The translations under genes were made by a program, and so were the position numbers. The notes below the pieces were generated by a model. That model searched no databases, was not told the origin of the DNA, and saw only the letters and a list, made by a program, of their open reading frames with translations. From Ectopseudomonas alcaliphila (lineage in GTDB: Bacteria; Pseudomonadota; Gammaproteobacteria; Pseudomonadales; Pseudomonadaceae): a stretch of 64,000 nucleotides of DNA. Shown one piece after another: positions 1 through 7,896 of the stretch. Within the stretch, counting starts at the first letter, position 1, and every line of letters starts with the position of its first letter. Where the stretch lies: NCBI RefSeq assembly GCF_900101755.1, contig NZ_FNAE01000004.1, positions 186,001-250,000 on the forward strand, in the 5' to 3' direction.

Positions 1-473
1 GCGGCGCGGCCCATGGCGACGTTGCTGACTTCGCGCAGGGCGTCACGGAAGCTGACTTTCAGGTCCGACAGCGCAGCGGCCTGGGCCTGCGCTGCGGGTG
101 TGGCCTGCGGGTCGAACAGCTTCAGGTCGATCAGCGTCTGGCGCAGGATTTCGGGGTCGGCGGGTTTCTTGATGAAGGCCAGCGCGCCCAGCTCACGCAC
201 GCGGCGCACGGCTTCTTCCTGCACGTCGCCGGAAACCACGATGACCTTGCTGCTGAGCCCTTCTGCGCGTAGCGCGGCCAGGGTCTGGTAGCCATCGAGT
301 ACCGGCATGGTCAGGTCGAGCAGCATGACCGGGCCCAGGCCCTGACGGATCAAGGCCAGCGCCTCCTCGCCGTTGGTTGCCTGGCTGAGGGAAACCGGCC
401 ATTCAGCCGGCAGCGCGCGGATCAATTGTTTGCGCGCCATGTTGGAGTCGTCGCAGACCAGCAGCGGGATCAC
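1..473 (-). CDS. Response regulator with CheC-like C-terminal part (3' end outside window)
   Basis: Read on the minus strand from a GTG at 471-473, the frame stays open to the window edge, so only the N-terminal ~157 residues are present. The start VIPLLVCDDS gives the acidic pair of a receiver domain. LLDLTMPVLDGYQ carries the phospho-accepting Asp, VVSGD the conserved Ser/Thr region and FIKKP the invariant Lys. After a short Ala/Gln-rich linker comes ALREVSNVAMGRAA, which resembles the first active-site helix of CheC/CheX phosphatases (E-x-x-N). The likely product is a receiver fused to a CheC-type CheY-P phosphatase or FliY-like domain, acting in chemotaxis or a related two-component pathway. 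The receiver assignment is strong. The CheC part rests on one motif because the rest is cut off. Confidence 0.75.
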   Translation of the reverse strand, partial: MIPLLVCDDSNMARKQLIRALPAEWPVSLSQATNGEEALALIRQGLGPVMLLDLTMPVLDGYQTLAALRAEGLSSKVIVVSGDVQEEAVRRVRELGALAFIKKPADPEILRQTLIDLKLFDPQATPAAQAQAAALSDLKVSFRDALREVSNVAMGRA

Positions 474-591
474 GGCGGGGGATTACCTGTGTGGGAAGCG
501 CTAACTCTGAGCATAGCCGCAGCCCGTGAGGCGTCACGGCGGTTTCAGCGCTTTTTCAGCGCACGGTGTATGTAGCGTCGTGATCGTTTTG

Positions 592-654
592 TAGGCGCCC
601 GCTTGCGGGCGATCCGCTTCAGGCGAGCATCAATCGCCCGCAAGCGGGCGCCTA
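592..654. repeat. REP-type inverted repeat, overlaps the stop of the next gene
   Basis: Two 22-base arms (592-613 and 633-654) are perfect reverse complements of the form TAGGCGCCCGCTTGCGGGCG. Each arm is itself palindromic around GCTTGC. The right arm contains the stop codon of the minus-strand flavoprotein gene, so it could also act as a transcription end or mRNA 3' stabiliser. The type (GTAGG...CCGC palindrome) recurs elsewhere in the window. Confidence 0.8.
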
Positions 655-1887
655 GGGCTTCAGCCAGGCCAACAAGCCCTGCGCGGCCACTCGCCCGCTG
701 GCGAAGCAGGCGGTGAGCAGGTAGCCGCCGGTGGGCGCTTCCCAGTCGAGCATTTCGCCGGCGCAGAACACGCCGGGCAGGGCATTGAGCATCAGGCCTT
801 TGTCCACTGCCTCGAAGGGTACGCCGCCGGCGCTGCTGATCGCCTCGTCCAGCGGCCGGGTGCGCAGCAGGGTGATCGGCAACGCCTTGATCCAGGGTGC
901 CAGCGCGGTGGGTTCGGCGAAGGCTGCGGCAGGCGCCAGCTCGCGCAGCAGGGCGGCCTTGACCCCGTCGAGGCCGGCCTGGCGATGCAGGTGCTTGGCC
1001 ATCGAGTGTTTGCCGCGTGGTTTGGCCAGCGCCTGTTGCAGCTTGGCCAACGGCATCTGTGGCAGCAGGTCGAGGTGGATCAGCGCCTGGCCCTCAGCCT
1101 CGATCTGCCGGCGAATGGCAGCGGAAAAGGCGTACACCAGGCTGCCTTCGATACCGCCTGTGGTGAGTACGAACTCACCGATGCGAGGCGCCTGGTCGGG
1201 CAGGCTCAGCGCTACGTTCTTCAGCGGCGCACCGGCGAATTTCTCCCTGAGATACTCGCTCCAGCCGGCCACTTCGAAGCCGCAGTTGCTCGGTTTCAGC
1301 GCCGCCACCTCGACGCCGCGCGCTTGCAGCAGGGCCGTCCAGGCGCCATCGGAACCCAGGCGTGCCCAGCTGCCGCCGCCCAGTGCCAGCACACAGGCGT
1401 CGGCGGCCAGTGCGCGTTCGCCGTCCGCGCCGGCGATACGCAGGCTGCCGTCCGCGTTCCAGCCCAGCCAGCGGCTGCGCGTGTGGATCGCCACGCCCAG
1501 TTCGCGCAGGCGGCGCAGCCAGGCGCGCAGCAGCGGCGCGGCCTTCATGTCGCTGGGGAATACGCGGCCGGAGGTGCCGACGAAGGTGTCGATGCCCAGG
1601 CCATGAATCCAGGCGCGCAGGGCATCGGCGTCGAACTCGCGCAGCAGCGCCGCGACTTCGGCCTGGCGCTCGCCATAGCGGCCGATAAAGGCATCCTTGG
1701 GCTCGGAGTGAGTGATGTTCATGCCGCCGACGCCGGCCAGCAGGAACTTGCGCCCCACCGAGGGCATGGCATCGAACAGCTCCACACGCACGCCGCCCTG
1801 AGCCAGCACTTCGGCAGCCATCAGCCCGGCAGGGCCGCCGCCGATGATGGCGACGTGATGAGTGGTGGGCTTGGCGGCTTTGGTCAT
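652..1887 (-). CDS. NAD(P)/FAD-dependent oxidoreductase, HI0933/BaiN-like (TIGR03862-type flavoprotein)
   Basis: A 411-residue protein with a Rossmann FAD-binding motif GGGPAGLMAAE at residues 16-26. It is followed by VGRKFLLAGVGGMNITHSEP, the hallmark of the HI0933/BaiN flavoprotein family, and a C-terminal FAD-contact region near GVFCAGEMLDWEAPTGGYLL. Length and ends match the Pseudomonas PP_4765-type subfamily. Substrate and reaction are not established for this subfamily. It is read divergently from the class V aminotransferase at 2001, sharing a 113-bp intergenic region. The ATG at 1887 is the natural start. A REP palindrome overlaps the stop. Confidence 0.9.
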   Translation of the reverse strand: MTKAAKPTTHHVAIIGGGPAGLMAAEVLAQGGVRVELFDAMPSVGRKFLLAGVGGMNITHSEPKDAFIGRYGERQAEVAALLREFDADALRAWIHGLGIDTFVGTSGRVFPSDMKAAPLLRAWLRRLRELGVAIHTRSRWLGWNADGSLRIAGADGERALAADACVLALGGGSWARLGSDGAWTALLQARGVEVAALKPSNCGFEVAGWSEYLREKFAGAPLKNVALSLPDQAPRIGEFVLTTGGIEGSLVYAFSAAIRRQIEAEGQALIHLDLLPQMPLAKLQQALAKPRGKHSMAKHLHRQAGLDGVKAALLRELAPAAAFAEPTALAPWIKALPITLLRTRPLDEAISSAGGVPFEAVDKGLMLNALPGVFCAGEMLDWEAPTGGYLLTACFASGRVAAQGLLAWLKP

Positions 1888-2000
1888 GGTGGTGAGCAGG
1901 CAGGAGAAGGGCTGCGCATTCTACCCGAGTGCTCCCTGGCCTTGTCATTTGCCCGGGGTTCGGGCAGGTTCTGGTCGAACCTTTTCGGCTGGAGTCCGTT

Positions 2001-3134
2001 ATGTCCCAGATCTGCCCCGACATCGATCCCGATGGCCTGATCGAATATTCGGTGGTCTACACCGACCGCTCGCTGAACCATATGTCGCAGTCGTTCCAGG
2101 GCGTGATGCGTGATATCTCCGCCACCCTGAAACAGGTCTACAACGCCCATGCCGTGGCGGTGGTGCCGGGCAGCGGCACTTACGGCATGGAGGCGGTGGC
2201 GCGGCAGTTGGCGACCGATCAGAAGTGCCTGGTGATCCGCAACGGCTGGTTCAGCTACCGCTGGACGCAGATCTTCGAGATGGGCCGGATTCCTGCCGAG
2301 GCCCAGGTGCTCAAGGCGCGCCCGGTCGCCGCAGGCCATCAGGCCGCCTTCGCGCCGGCGCCGCTGGACGAGGTGCTGGCCACCATCGCCGAGCAGAAAC
2401 CGCAGGTGGTGTTTGCCCCACACGTGGAAACCTCCTCGGGCATGATCCTGCCGGACGACTACCTGCGCGCGGTGAGCGATGCGGTGCACGCCGTCGGCGG
2501 CCTGTTCGTGCTCGACTGCATCGCCTCCGGCACGCTGTGGGTGGACATGCAGGCCTGTGGCATCGACGTGCTGATCAGCGCGCCGCAGAAGGGCTGGAGC
2601 GCCTCGCCGTGTTGCGCCCTGGTGATGCTCAGCGAAGCGGCCCAGGCGCGCGTCGAGGCGACCCAGAGCACCAGCTTCGCCTGTGACCTGAAAAAGTGGC
2701 TGCAGATCATGCAGGCCTACGAGCAAGGCGGCCATGCCTACCACGCCACCATGCCCAGCGACGCCCTGGCGCGTTTCCGCGATGCCATGCTCGAGGCGAA
2801 GATTCTCGGCTTCGCCAAGGTGCGTGAGCAGCAGCAGGAACTCGGTGATAGGGTGCGCGCACTGCTGGCCGCGCGTGGTTTCAACAGCGTCGCGGCCAAG
2901 GGCTTCGAGGCACCCGGCGTGGTGGTCTGCTACACCGACGACGGGCAGATCAAGACCGGCGCCAAGTTCGCCGCCGTCGGCCTGCAGATCGCCGCCGGTG
3001 TACCGCTGCAATGCGACGAGCCGGCGGACTTCCAGACCTTCCGCCTCGGCCTGTTCGGGTTGGACAAGCTGGGCAATATCGAACGTACCGTGGCGACCCT
3101 GGAGCAGGCGCTGGATAAGGTGCTGGCCGGCTGA
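2001..3134 (+). CDS. Class V aminotransferase (alanine--glyoxylate aminotransferase family)
   Basis: A 377-residue PLP enzyme of fold type I. The start is the ATG at 2001 with GGAG at 1991-1994; upstream in-frame codons are unlikely to be used. Visible elements are the phosphate-binding loop PGSGTYGMEA at 56-65, HVETSSG at 141-147, the PLP-pyridine-contacting Asp in LDCIASG (about 172), and the Schiff-base lysine K197 in SAPQKGW. The family transfers amino groups between alanine, serine or similar donors and glyoxylate or pyruvate; the exact substrate cannot be read from sequence. It is divergent from the flavoprotein gene and ends 15 bp before the convergent methyltransferase, with no clear terminator between them. 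Confidence 0.88.
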   Translation: MSQICPDIDPDGLIEYSVVYTDRSLNHMSQSFQGVMRDISATLKQVYNAHAVAVVPGSGTYGMEAVARQLATDQKCLVIRNGWFSYRWTQIFEMGRIPAEAQVLKARPVAAGHQAAFAPAPLDEVLATIAEQKPQVVFAPHVETSSGMILPDDYLRAVSDAVHAVGGLFVLDCIASGTLWVDMQACGIDVLISAPQKGWSASPCCALVMLSEAAQARVEATQSTSFACDLKKWLQIMQAYEQGGHAYHATMPSDALARFRDAMLEAKILGFAKVREQQQELGDRVRALLAARGFNSVAAKGFEAPGVVVCYTDDGQIKTGAKFAAVGLQIAAGVPLQCDEPADFQTFRLGLFGLDKLGNIERTVATLEQALDKVLAG

Positions 3135-3149
3135 TCAGGGCTCGGCTCG

Positions 3150-3974
3150 TCAGCGATTCTTCACGGCCTGCAGCGTGTAGCTCAGCGGCAGGCGCTCGGG
3201 CCGTGAACGCAGACGCCATTCGCCGTCAGCGCCCAGCTGCATCTGTCCGGGCAGCGCTTCCCAGGGCAGGCAGTCGTGTTCTTCCAGCGCGGTGAGCGTC
3301 ATGCCGTGACGCAGCAGGGCCGAGATGATCTCACCCAGGCCGTGATTCCATTCGTGGGTAACGCTGGCTGTGAGCGTCGCTTCGGTCTGCACGTAGGTTT
3401 GCTCGTCATCCCAGACCACTGGCTCGCGGTGTTCGAAGTACGGATGGGCGATGCGCAATTCATCCTCGCAGGTCTCGTCCAGGCTCAGCAGGATGGGATG
3501 TGCCTCGCGCAGAAACAGCCGCCCTCCCGGCTTGAGCAAGGCCGCGACGTTCTGTGCCCAATCATCGATGCGTGGTAGCCAGTTGAGGGCACCGATGCTC
3601 GTGTAAACCAGGTCGTAGCGCTGCTCGCCGAGCACCTGTGCCGCATCGTAGACCGAGGCTTCGACGAAGTGGATGCCCTGCTGGCAGGCCTCAGCCAGGC
3701 GGCGGGCCTGTTCCAGCGAGGCGCAGGAAAAATCCAGGCCGGTGAGGTGCGCGCCCAGGCGAGCCAGCGACAAGGTGTCGGTGCCGATATGGCATTGCAG
3801 ATGGAGCGCTTCCAGCCCGCGGATGTCTCCGAGGCGACGCAAGTCGAAGCGCACGACATCGGACAGGTGTTCGGCCGAGTCGATGAACTTCTGCACCTGA
3901 TAGTCGGGTGAGGCCGCGTGCAGGGCGGCGCGTTCGTTCCAGTTGGCCTTGTTCAGCTCGAATGAATCGTCCAT
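3150..3974 (-). CDS. Class I SAM-dependent methyltransferase
   Basis: A 274-residue protein beginning MDDSFELNKANWNERA from the ATG at 3974, with GGAAA about 8 bases upstream; an in-frame TTG at 3998 is less likely. The N-terminal NKANWNER and the SAM-binding region LHLQCHIGTDTLSLARLGA (motif I) with GLDFS (motif II acidic residue) mark a Rossmann-type methyltransferase. LLKPGGRLFLREAHP is the post-motif III strand. The C-terminal part is less conserved and should define the substrate, which is unknown. It lies 60 bp downstream of the deacetylase gene on the same strand and may be cotranscribed with it. Confidence 0.88.
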   Translation of the reverse strand: MDDSFELNKANWNERAALHAASPDYQVQKFIDSAEHLSDVVRFDLRRLGDIRGLEALHLQCHIGTDTLSLARLGAHLTGLDFSCASLEQARRLAEACQQGIHFVEASVYDAAQVLGEQRYDLVYTSIGALNWLPRIDDWAQNVAALLKPGGRLFLREAHPILLSLDETCEDELRIAHPYFEHREPVVWDDEQTYVQTEATLTASVTHEWNHGLGEIISALLRHGMTLTALEEHDCLPWEALPGQMQLGADGEWRLRSRPERLPLSYTLQAVKNR

Positions 3975-4034
3975 GACGCTATTTCCATGAAGTGACAAAA
4001 CGCGATTATGCCGAGGTGTCGCCAGACGTGCTGG

Positions 4035-4955
4035 TCAACCCAACCCGCGCGCCGCCCACACCCGTGCCGCGCTGTGATGCAGGATGCCGTGGCGGCGGGC
4101 GAGGGCGGCGTGGTCCTTGGAGTAGCCGCCGCCGATCACCCCCAGCACCGGAATGTCGCGGCCCAGGCAGTGCTGCAGCACGGCTTCGTCACGTGCCGCC
4201 AGGCCGGCGTCAGTGAGTTGCAGATAGCCCAGGGCATCGTCCTTGTGCACGTCGACGCCCGCATCGTAGAGCACCAGGTCCGGCTGGTAGATCGGCAGCA
4301 GGTAGTTGAGGATGTCGTCCACCACCTTGAGGTAATCCTCGTCGCCCATGCCGCGTGGCAGGGGGATATCCCAGTCGCTCTGCGCCTTGCGTGCCGGGAA
4401 GTTCTGCTCGCAATGCAGCGACACGGTAACGGCGTCCGGTTCGTCTTCCAGCAGCCGCGCGGTGCCGTCGCCCTGATGCACGTCGCAATCGAAAATCAGC
4501 ACGCGGTGCACGCGGCCAGCTTCGAGCAGGTAGCGGGCGATCACCGCCAGGTCGTTGAAGATGCAGAAGCCGGAGGGAAAGTCGTAGTGCGCGTGGTGCG
4601 TGCCGCCGGCCAGGTGGCAGGCCAGGCCGTGGCGCAGTGCCAGTTCGGCGGTCAGCAGCGAGCCGCCCACGGCGCGCACGGTACGCTGCGCCAGGGCATC
4701 GCTCCAGGGCAGGCCGAGGCGACGCTGGTCCTCGTATGACAGCTCACCGGCCATGTAGCGGGCGATATAGTCCGGGCAGTGAACCAGGGCAAGAATCTCC
4801 GCCGGGCACAGCTCCGGGCGTTGCAGCGCGGCATCGCTGGTCAGGCCGCTGTCGACCAGGTGATCGCGCAGCAGGCGGAATTTCTCCATGGGAAAACGAT
4901 GCCCGGCCGGGAACGGCGGGCTGTAATCCTCGTGGTAGACCAGCGGTAGTGGCAT
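4035..4955 (-). CDS. Histone deacetylase family protein (acetylpolyamine amidohydrolase / AcuC-like)
   Basis: A zinc amidohydrolase of about 306 residues (311 if the ATG at 4970 is used). The hallmarks are in order: GGTHHAHYDFPSGFCIFND with the tandem catalytic histidines, FDCDVHQGDGTA with zinc-binding Asp and His, and YDAGVDVHKDD with the third zinc ligand. In bacteria this fold deacetylates acetyl-lysine proteins, acetylpolyamines or small amides; this member's substrate is unknown. Its first ~30 codons and upstream DNA exist as a second, decayed copy at 7185-7362, next to the GNAT gene. This indicates the two genes were once divergent neighbours, a suggestive pairing of acetyltransferase and deacetylase. 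Confidence 0.87.
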   Translation of the reverse strand: MPLPLVYHEDYSPPFPAGHRFPMEKFRLLRDHLVDSGLTSDAALQRPELCPAEILALVHCPDYIARYMAGELSYEDQRRLGLPWSDALAQRTVRAVGGSLLTAELALRHGLACHLAGGTHHAHYDFPSGFCIFNDLAVIARYLLEAGRVHRVLIFDCDVHQGDGTARLLEDEPDAVTVSLHCEQNFPARKAQSDWDIPLPRGMGDEDYLKVVDDILNYLLPIYQPDLVLYDAGVDVHKDDALGYLQLTDAGLAARDEAVLQHCLGRDIPVLGVIGGGYSKDHAALARRHGILHHSAARVWAARGLG

Positions 4956-5040
4956 ACACCAAATGCTCATCGAATCGACGCCCTATGGTCGCAGCCAATC
5001 GAGACAATCGCCACGCCCCTGATCGAAACCTTCTCCGAGC
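4841..5040. repeat. Copy A of duplicated deacetylase/GNAT junction
   Basis: This segment covers the first ~38 codons of the deacetylase gene, its upstream region and, at 5011-5040, a remnant of a GNAT gene start in which ATG has become ACG (compare CGCCATGCCCCTGATCGAAA at 7332-7351 with CGCCACGCCCCTGATCGAAA here). The same segment, with a deletion of roughly 20 bases, is found in direct orientation at 7185-7362. By eye the two copies are well above 80 percent identical over most of their length. Confidence 0.85.
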
Positions 5041-5201
5041 TGCCGGCGAATGTCGCCACTGACCCTCCACTGGCCCAAAGCACCGGCCAGCGCTGCTGGA
5101 GTGACCTGGCGGGCAACGACCCTGGTGATGTAATCGGTGATCAAACCGATAGGCACAGTGCCCACGATGATCGCTGTCAGGGCATGGATGATGCGGGCCA
5201 T
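4983..5201 (-). CDS. Small hydrophobic protein of unknown function, 3' end built from repeat A
   Basis: A 72-codon frame starting ATG at 5201, only 13 bp after the stop of the MRJP gene. It has a hydrophobic N-terminal stretch (about residues 4-22, ALTAIIVGTVPIGLITDYI) that could be one membrane segment. The last ~17 residues (from GEGFDQGRGD onward) are encoded by the antisense of the GNAT remnant in repeat A. The gene either runs into the rearrangement junction and is truncated or fused, or is a chance frame. I do not recognise a family. No good ribosome binding site is visible. Confidence 0.4.
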   Translation of the reverse strand: MARIIHALTAIIVGTVPIGLITDYITRVVARQVTPAALAGALGQWRVSGDIRRQLGEGFDQGRGDCLDWLRP

Positions 5202-5214
5202 GGTACGAGGTGGC

Positions 5215-6297
5215 TTACTCTCCCGGCCACACGCGCATCACGCGATAAGGCGGTTTGCCGCTGTCGGTGCCACCGGTGAAGGCCGGGGTTTTGTACAGCT
5301 GATTGACCGAGATATACAGCCAGCCGTCGTGACCTACATGAACGCTGTCTGGCCAGTCCAGTCGGGCATCACGTACCAGCGGCTTGAGCGTGCCGTCGGT
5401 ATCGAGCAGGTCGATGCCATTGTCGTTGAGGTTGGTGAAAAAATGCCGGCCTTTGGCGTCGGTGCCGGCGCCGTCGGAAACTGGCTTGGCACCGACTCGC
5501 TGGATGGCAGCCGCGATTTGCTCGTCGCTGGCGCCGTCACGCAGCAGCTTGCTGGGCAACGAGTACCAGGTCTTGCCGTTCATGGCGCCGAAGTACAGGG
5601 TGGCGTGGTCGGCCGACAGGGTGATCGGATTGACCGCCACGTTGGCAGGCTTGCCCTGGAACTGAATCGGCACGCCGCCGATGACCATCCTGGCGTCGGG
5701 CTCTGCTTGCAGCGCGGCATGACCGCTGAAGCGCCGCGTCTTGCCGCTGCTGATTTCTACGGCGATCAGCCCGGGGTTGGCAATGTCCGCCAGGTAGATC
5801 CAGCCAGCGTTGTCGTCGACGGCCAGGTCCTGGATAAAGCTGCCTTTGGGCGCGATATCGGCAGGCAGATCGATGCGATACAGCTCACTGCCAGTCGCAA
5901 CATCGAAGCCCCACAGGCGTGTCTTGCCCAGGTTCAGGCCCATGTCGGTTATCCACAGGCGGTTCTTGCCATCGATGGCGATGCCCAGCGGTGTATCGAT
6001 CTGCGCATCGTTGGCAGTGGCGGTACCGCGTTGCACCGTGCTGGTGGGCCACGGCTTGTAGCTGTCGCGGCCGGTGATTTCGATCAGTTGAGCGGCAGCC
6101 GGTGCGCCGAAGGGATGGACCGTGGCAAACACCCGGTTGTCCGCGCTGGGGGCGACGTTGCCGGGGCGGATCGGCAGTTCGGCGACCACTTCCAGGTCGC
6201 CGACGTTGGCGGCAAGGGCCGAGTTGAACAATGGTATGGAAAGAGCCAGCAGTGTGGCGCTGGCCGCACGGCGGATGGGGCGAGAAAGAGACGTCAT
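5215..6297 (-). CDS. Secreted MRJP-family (major royal jelly / L-dopachrome tautomerase-related) protein
   Basis: A 360-residue protein from the ATG at 6297, with AGGAAAC about 5 bases upstream. The signal peptide is clear: RPIRRAASATLLALSIPLF followed by a NSALA cleavage region near residue 29. The mature part is a six-bladed beta-propeller of the MRJP/gluconolactonase-like group. Family-like stretches are TPLGIAIDGKNRLWITDMG, GSFIQDLAVDDNAGWIYLAD, NPITLSADHATLYFG and SVHVGHDGWLYISVNQL. Bacterial members are periplasmic and mostly uncharacterised; annotation as gluconolactonase is common but unproven. With hlyIII it sits in the segment inserted between the two junction repeats. The antisense frame over this gene is long but is only a shadow. 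Confidence 0.8.
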   Translation of the reverse strand: MTSLSRPIRRAASATLLALSIPLFNSALAANVGDLEVVAELPIRPGNVAPSADNRVFATVHPFGAPAAAQLIEITGRDSYKPWPTSTVQRGTATANDAQIDTPLGIAIDGKNRLWITDMGLNLGKTRLWGFDVATGSELYRIDLPADIAPKGSFIQDLAVDDNAGWIYLADIANPGLIAVEISSGKTRRFSGHAALQAEPDARMVIGGVPIQFQGKPANVAVNPITLSADHATLYFGAMNGKTWYSLPSKLLRDGASDEQIAAAIQRVGAKPVSDGAGTDAKGRHFFTNLNDNGIDLLDTDGTLKPLVRDARLDWPDSVHVGHDGWLYISVNQLYKTPAFTGGTDSGKPPYRVMRVWPGE

Positions 6298-6492
6298 TAC
6301 AGGTTTCCTGTTGTGCGCTGGGAAGGGCGAATGCGCTGCACAAGCGTTATCCGCCGTCGCGGCTGCCTCGGTGATCAACGACGGAGGAGATTTGCCCTGC
6401 GTCAGGTAGGCAGTGGGCACAGTTTGGCTTTATCAGCAAAGATGAAAAAGACTAGCCAGATTGAACGTCTTTCAATCGGCGCAAGAAAGTCG

Positions 6493-7110
6493 TCACAGCA
6501 CGTAGAACAGAATCGCCACGAAGTGCAGCAGGCTGCCGGCCATGACGAACAGGTGCCAGATGCCATGCCAATGACGAAAGCGGCTGTCGTAGGCGAAGAA
6601 GATGATGCCCACGGTGTAGAGCACGCCACCGGCCGCCAGCCATTTGAAACCGGTCATGCCCAGGGTGGCGATCAAGGGTTTTACCGCCACCAGCACGATC
6701 CAGCCCATCACTGCGTAGATGATCAGCGACAGCACGCGTGCTTCGGAGCGGGGTTTGATTTCCTGCAGCATGCCGATCACCGCAAGCCCCCATACGATGC
6801 CGAACAAGGTCCAGCCCCAGGGGCCACGCAGGGTGATCAGGCAGAAAGGGGTGTAGCTGCCGGCAATCAGCAGGTAGATCGACAGGTGATCGAGTTTTTG
6901 CATCACCCGTTTCGCCGGGCCGCGCACGCTGTGGTAGAGGGTGGAGATGCTGTACAGCAGTAGCAGGGTGACGCCGTAGATGGCCACTGCGACGATCTTC
7001 CACAGGTCGCCCGTGGAGCTGGCCAGTGCCAGCAACCATACCGCCCCGATGGCCGCCAGAACGGCGCCGATCAGGTGGCTCCAGGCGTTGAATTTTTCTC
7101 CATGGTACAT
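6493..7110 (-). CDS. Hemolysin III / YqfA family membrane protein (PAQR fold)
   Basis: A 205-residue protein with about seven hydrophobic segments, starting MYHGEKFNAWSHLIGA from ATG 7110. The diagnostic residues of the CREST/PAQR superfamily are present: STLYHS near residue 55-60, KLDHLSIYLLIAGSYTPF, and the C-terminal HGIWHLFVMAGSLLHF with its two metal-binding histidines. Bacterial members are inner-membrane proteins; YqfA is linked to membrane fatty-acid homeostasis, and hemolytic activity is not general. Transcription is toward the MRJP gene, with 195 bp between them in which I see nothing specific. The start lies 75 bp from repeat copy B. Confidence 0.9.
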   Translation of the reverse strand: MYHGEKFNAWSHLIGAVLAAIGAVWLLALASSTGDLWKIVAVAIYGVTLLLLYSISTLYHSVRGPAKRVMQKLDHLSIYLLIAGSYTPFCLITLRGPWGWTLFGIVWGLAVIGMLQEIKPRSEARVLSLIIYAVMGWIVLVAVKPLIATLGMTGFKWLAAGGVLYTVGIIFFAYDSRFRHWHGIWHLFVMAGSLLHFVAILFYVL

Positions 7111-7184
7111 GCTATCTGTCGTCGTCCTTTATGCCTGGCTTTGCCAGATCTTTTCTGTGCGGGTTCTCGTCTGACAGCTCGCCA

Positions 7185-7362
7185 GTCAGGTCGCTGTCGA
7201 CCAGGTGATCACGCAGCAGGCGGAATTTCTTCATGGGGAAACGATGCCTGGCCGCGAAGGGCGGGCTGTATGCGGCATACAATAAGGGTTCATCGAGTCG
7301 ACGCGTTATGGTCGCAGCCAATCGAGACAACCGCCATGCCCCTGATCGAAACTTCCACCGAG
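7185..7362. repeat. Copy B of the junction repeat, carrying a decayed deacetylase 5' end
   Basis: Direct repeat of 4841-5040. On the minus strand it still reads FPMKKFRLLRDHLVDSDLT, matching FPMEKFRLLRDHLVDSGLT of the intact deacetylase. The frame then runs into unrelated codons (GELSDENPHRKD...), so this is a 5' pseudogene fragment. At its right end it holds the intact start of the GNAT gene (ATG 7336). About 20 bases around the deacetylase codons for HEDYSPP are deleted relative to copy A. Confidence 0.85.
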
Positions 7363-7896
7363 CGGCTGTTGCTGCGCGCCTGGCGCGACACTGATCTGCC
7401 GGCGCTGACCGCACTCAATGCCGATGCCGAGGTGATGCGCCATTTCCCGTCGCCTCTGGACGCGGAGCAGAGCGCACAACTGCTGGCGCGCATCCGGGCG
7501 CATTTCGCTGAGCACGGCTTTGGCTTCTGGGCGCTGGAGCGGCGCGACACTGGCGAACTGATCGGAGTCACCGGCCTGGCGCACGTCGGCTTCGATGCGC
7601 CGTTCGTCCCGGCTGTGGAGATCGGCTGGCGCCTGGCGCGCGCCCATTGGCGTCAGGGCTATGCCTGCGAGGCGGCGCGCGCTTCACTGGCCGTGGCCTT
7701 CGAGCAGCTTGGGTTGGACGAGGTGCTGAGCTTCACCGTGCCGGCCAATCTGCCGTCGCAGGCGGTGATGCGCAGCATCGGCATGCAGCGTGACGCGGCT
7801 GCCGACTTTCTCCATCCGCGCGTGCCGGCTGGCCATCCCTTGCAGCCGCATGTGCTCTGCCGCATTCGCCGCGAGCAGTGGGAGGCCGGGCGATGA
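7336..7896 (+). CDS. GNAT family N-acetyltransferase (RimJ/RimL-like)
   Basis: A 186-residue acetyltransferase beginning MPLIETSTERLLLRAWRDTD, the usual N-terminus of the RimJ-like Acetyltransf_3 group. FGFWALERRDTGELIGVTGL is the beta-strand pair. EIGWRLARAHWRQGYACEA is motif A, with the Q/R-x-x-G-x-A-type acetyl-CoA pyrophosphate loop. FTVPANLPSQAVMRSIGM is the C-terminal Asn/Ser-x-x-S motif B. The acceptor substrate is unknown. ATG 7336 lies inside repeat copy B. It is the first gene of a four-gene run with ATGA overlaps (7893, 9497, 10363), so it probably heads that operon. Confidence 0.9.
   Translation: MPLIETSTERLLLRAWRDTDLPALTALNADAEVMRHFPSPLDAEQSAQLLARIRAHFAEHGFGFWALERRDTGELIGVTGLAHVGFDAPFVPAVEIGWRLARAHWRQGYACEAARASLAVAFEQLGLDEVLSFTVPANLPSQAVMRSIGMQRDAAADFLHPRVPAGHPLQPHVLCRIRREQWEAGR

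Noticed and set aside
5137..6963. 608-codon plus-strand frame
   Set aside because: It is antisense to the MRJP and HlyIII genes; composition is a GC-rich shadow with no domain, start signal or family pattern.
7112..7414. 100-codon minus frame beside hlyIII
   Set aside because: It is the decayed deacetylase 5' end in repeat copy B plus antisense GNAT, not a gene.
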